Positions 61,818 through 64,000 of a DNA stretch of 64,000 bases are shown here, piece after piece. How positions within the stretch are numbered: position 1 is the first letter of the stretch; every line of letters begins with the position of its first letter. The notes under the pieces are model-generated. The model saw only the letters and a program-made list of their open reading frames with translations, ran no database searches and had not been told where the DNA came from. Position numbers and translations under genes: made by a program. Origin of the DNA: Brevibacillus sp. DP1.3A. Its GTDB lineage: Bacteria > Bacillota > Bacilli > Brevibacillales > Brevibacillaceae. The stretch lies in contig NZ_CP085876.1 in the NCBI RefSeq assembly GCF_013284245.2, positions 4,013,001-4,077,000 on the forward strand, written 5' to 3'.

Positions 61818-63107
61818 TTATACCCAACCGCGGAAGCGAGAAGCCTCAGCCATCTTGCGGGCACCAACCATGTAAGCAGACAGACGCATGTCAATGCGAC
61901 GTGTTTGAGACATGGAGTATACATTTTCAAACGAACGAACCATTACTTTTTCCAGCTTCTCTTCTACTTCTTCTTCAGACCAGTAGTAGCCTTGGTTGTT
62001 TTGTACCCACTCGAAGTAGGAAACAGTCACACCACCAGCACTAGCCAGTACGTCTGGAACCAGAAGAATTCCACGCTCAGTCAAAATCTTAGTCGCTTCC
62101 AAAGTAGTTGGGCCATTTGCCGCTTCTACTACGATTGACGCCTTGATGTTGTGAGCATTTGCAGCTGTGATTTGGTTTTCGATCGCTGCCGGAACCAAAA
62201 TGTCGCATTCCAGTTCAAGAAGCTCTTTGTTGGTGATCGTGTTGTTGAACAGTTTTGTAACTGTACCAAAGGAATCACGACGATCCAACAAGTAGTCAAT
62301 ATCCAAACCGTTAGGATCATGCAGTGCACCGTATGCATCAGAGATACCTACGACTTTAGCGCCTGCATCATGCATGAATTTTGCCAAGTAGCTACCAGCG
62401 TTACCAAAGCCTTGTACAACTACGCGAGCACCTTTTACTTCGATGTTGCGACGCTTCGCTGCTTCACGGATGCAAATGGTTACACCTTTTGCAGTAGCTG
62501 TTTCGCGGCCATGGGAACCACCCAGCGCAATTGGTTTACCCGTAATGAAACCAGGCGAGTCAAATTCACGGATACGGCTATATTCGTCCATCATCCACGC
62601 CATGATCTGTGAGTTCGTAAAGACGTCCGGAGCTGGAATATCTTTAGTAGGACCCACAAGCTGGCTGATTGCGCGAACGTAACCGCGGCTCAGTCTTTCC
62701 AATTCGCGGAAGGACATTTCACGCGGGTCGCAAATGATACCGCCTTTACCACCGCCATACGGCAGATCGACGATACCTGCTTTGAGGCTCATCCAGATAG
62801 AAAGTGCTTTAACTTCATCCTCAGTAACTTCCGGGTGGAAACGAATGCCCCCCTTGGTCGGACCTACTGCATCGTTGTGCTGTGCACGATAGCCCGTAAA
62901 TACCTTTACTTCGCCATTATCCATGCGAACCGGAATACGTACAGTCAAAACGCGTAGCGGTTCCTTCAAGAGTTCAAACATCGATTCTTGGTAACCTAGT
63001 TTCTCCAGTGCTTCCTTGATCACCGTTTGAGTTGAATGGAGCAAGTTCAATGATTCTTGCTTTTCTTTCCCTTCGGTGCTTTCGGTTACCACGTCTTGAT
63101 TACCCAT
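61818..63107 (-). CDS. gudB: NAD-type glutamate dehydrogenase (GudB/RocG)
   Basis: Deaminates glutamate to 2-oxoglutarate. 429 residues; the active-site lysine lies in GGGKGGIICDP, the substrate region in RYHPEVT-like GGIRFHPEVTEDE, and GFGNAGS is the NAD loop. Unlike the cryptic B. subtilis 168 gudB, I see no in-frame tandem duplication. A cre-like palindrome lies about 95 nt upstream. Confidence 0.95.
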   Translation of the reverse strand: MGNQDVVTESTEGKEKQESLNLLHSTQTVIKEALEKLGYQESMFELLKEPLRVLTVRIPVRMDNGEVKVFTGYRAQHNDAVGPTKGGIRFHPEVTEDEVKALSIWMSLKAGIVDLPYGGGKGGIICDPREMSFRELERLSRGYVRAISQLVGPTKDIPAPDVFTNSQIMAWMMDEYSRIREFDSPGFITGKPIALGGSHGRETATAKGVTICIREAAKRRNIEVKGARVVVQGFGNAGSYLAKFMHDAGAKVVGISDAYGALHDPNGLDIDYLLDRRDSFGTVTKLFNNTITNKELLELECDILVPAAIENQITAANAHNIKASIVVEAANGPTTLEATKILTERGILLVPDVLASAGGVTVSYFEWVQNNQGYYWSEEEVEEKLEKVMVRSFENVYSMSQTRRIDMRLSAYMVGARKMAEASRFRGWV

Positions 63108-63202
63108 TACTTACCACCTCAAAAATGTTTTCGGTCAATGCCGCCTTTAGTATACACGCTTGTATCATTTATGAGAAGCTTAAAAATGTTTTTTTTCCAT
63201 TT

Positions 63203-63216
63203 CGAAAACGTTTTCG
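63203..63216. promoter_or_regulatory. Cre-like palindrome upstream of gudB
   Basis: CGAAAACGTTTTCG, a perfect 14-bp palindrome differing from the ideal cre TGAAAACGTTTTCA only at one base near each end. CcpA control of glutamate dehydrogenase genes is known in Bacillus (rocG). A TATACT box at about 63151-63156 is a possible -10 for gudB. Confidence 0.5.
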
Positions 63217-63418
63217 TTCCTTGTTTTGCATAATCATTCAATTATTTACCAATCATTTCTGTAACCGCTTTTACGGGCTACATTTTTACAAACAGCTTCA
63301 AAAGCGCGTCCCATCATGCTTGTATTGTCCCCAAACTTGTTTCTTTCATTACGGAAATAGTGGATTTATGCCATAATAGAAAAAGTAAAGGTGGAAGTTT
63401 ATTCATGGAGGTGTTTTT

Positions 63419-64000
63419 ATGAAAAAAAAGTCTATTTTGTTTGTTTTTGCCCATCCCGATGACGAAACGTTTGCTTGTGGGATTTCCATTTCCAAATATA
63501 GTAAAACACAAAAGGCCAGCACCCATCTATTGTGTGCAACAAAAGGGCAAGCAGGGAAAGCTGGTGAACCACCTTTATGCACACCGGAAGAACTCCCCCG
63601 TTTTCGCGAGCAAGAGCTTCGCGACGCTTGCGCCATACTCGGTTTCGATCAGGTAGACGTTTGGGAATACCAGGATAAGTTCCTAAACACAGTGCCTGTA
63701 GATGAGCTCGTTACTCGTATCCACCAGGCTATTCACCAGATCCAACCGGAAATCGTCGTCACGTTTGCACCGCATGGCATCTCCGGACATCCTGACCATT
63801 TGGCGATTAGTCAGGCTACCACTCAGGCTGTCCTTTCTTTAGGCCCAGATACGAGTGTGCGAAAGCTTTATTATGCGACTCGCTCATCCGAAGAAGGATT
63901 TGGTACGATGAAGCCTCCCTTTACGGATCCAATCGAGAGCATTACGACGATCATTCACGCCCCTGAATATATGCAAAAAGTAGCAGATGCCTTGCGGGCG
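63419..64000 (+). CDS. PIG-L family deacetylase, cut by the window end
   Basis: At least 194 codons from the ATG 63419 (ATGGAGGTG upstream). VFAHPDDETFACG and HGISGHPDHLA carry the zinc ligands of the PIG-L/LmbE fold. It could be the second bacillithiol deacetylase (BshB2) or a bacillithiol-S-conjugate amidase; the C-terminus that would help decide is missing. The 311-nt spacer to gudB holds divergent promoters and a cre-like site. Confidence 0.85.
   Translation, partial: MKKKSILFVFAHPDDETFACGISISKYSKTQKASTHLLCATKGQAGKAGEPPLCTPEELPRFREQELRDACAILGFDQVDVWEYQDKFLNTVPVDELVTRIHQAIHQIQPEIVVTFAPHGISGHPDHLAISQATTQAVLSLGPDTSVRKLYYATRSSEEGFGTMKPPFTDPIESITTIIHAPEYMQKVADALRA

Noticed and set aside
61818..63107. 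Cryptic gudB allele with internal tandem duplication as in B. subtilis 168
   Set aside because: The corresponding region reads normally with no repeated codons, and the full length is typical.
1..64000. CRISPR arrays, prophage, transposase genes, secondary-metabolite cluster
   Set aside because: I saw no regularly spaced repeats, phage structural genes, transposase motifs or large synthase genes; gene order is conserved housekeeping throughout.
63419..64000. Firm assignment of the PIG-L protein as BshB2
   Set aside because: The fold is clear but the C-terminus is outside the window, and other deacetylases of the same fold cannot be excluded.

Overview
The window looks like a chromosomal segment of an endospore-forming Firmicute of the Bacillales. 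Protein wording and gene content fit Brevibacillus or a close relative best; this is inference from remembered families, not a search. Nearly all genes lie on the minus strand. Their order follows the Bacillus subtilis blocks panBCD-birA-cca-bshA-bshB1-mgsA-dapB-ypjDCBA-qcrCBA-ypiFBA, aroA-tyrA-hisC-trp-aroH-aroB-aroC-cheR-ndk-hep/men-mtrB-folE-hbs-spoIVA, and yphFE-gpsA-der-yphBA-fni-ypfD-cmk-ypfBA-ypeB-sleB-prsW. I see no prophage, transposase gene, CRISPR array or antibiotic cluster. This is a conserved housekeeping and sporulation region with local novelties in its intergenic spaces and a few lineage-specific genes.

1-9.4 kb: a truncated TPR gene, then pantothenate synthesis (panB-panC-panD) behind a leader with a terminator, the biotin ligase/repressor birA, the CCA-adding enzyme, two bacillithiol genes (bshA, bshB1), methylglyoxal synthase, dapB and a MazG-like pyrophosphohydrolase. 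9.6-17.4 kb: a plus-strand YitT-family gene, sporulation gene ypjB, ypjA, the menaquinol:cytochrome c reductase operon (qcrABC) and the ypi genes, with one unrecognised 372-residue protein. 17.4-20.2 kb: an ECF sigma/anti-sigma pair, an amidohydrolase-like protein that appears to lack metal ligands, and a strong candidate small RNA.

20.2-33.3 kb: the aromatic supraoperon, read as aroC-aroB-aroH-trpEDCFBA-hisC-tyrA-aroA. The trp leader carries exactly eleven (G/U)AG triplets followed by an intrinsic terminator, and the TRAP protein that reads such sites (mtrB) is encoded 10 kb away in the same window. There is no trpG in the operon. 33.4-42.8 kb: cheR, ndk and a menaquinone/polyprenyl block in which ubiA-, ubiX- and mqnA-like genes sit between menG and hepT, pointing to the futalosine route from chorismate. 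Then come mtrB, a lytic transglycosylase, tRNA-Pro, folE and hbs.

43-60 kb: spoIVA, a YphF-like lipoprotein, two ferredoxins, yphE, a spoVIF-like gene, gpsA, plsY, der, the YIEGIA pair, yphA, fni, an S1-domain protein, plsC, cmk, ypfB, the PilZ protein ypfA, the germination pair sleB-ypeB, a small zinc-ribbon gene and prsW. 60-64 kb: plus-strand ansA, two long palindromic elements of about 200 bp with no gene, glutamate dehydrogenase, and the start of a PIG-L deacetylase that runs off the window.
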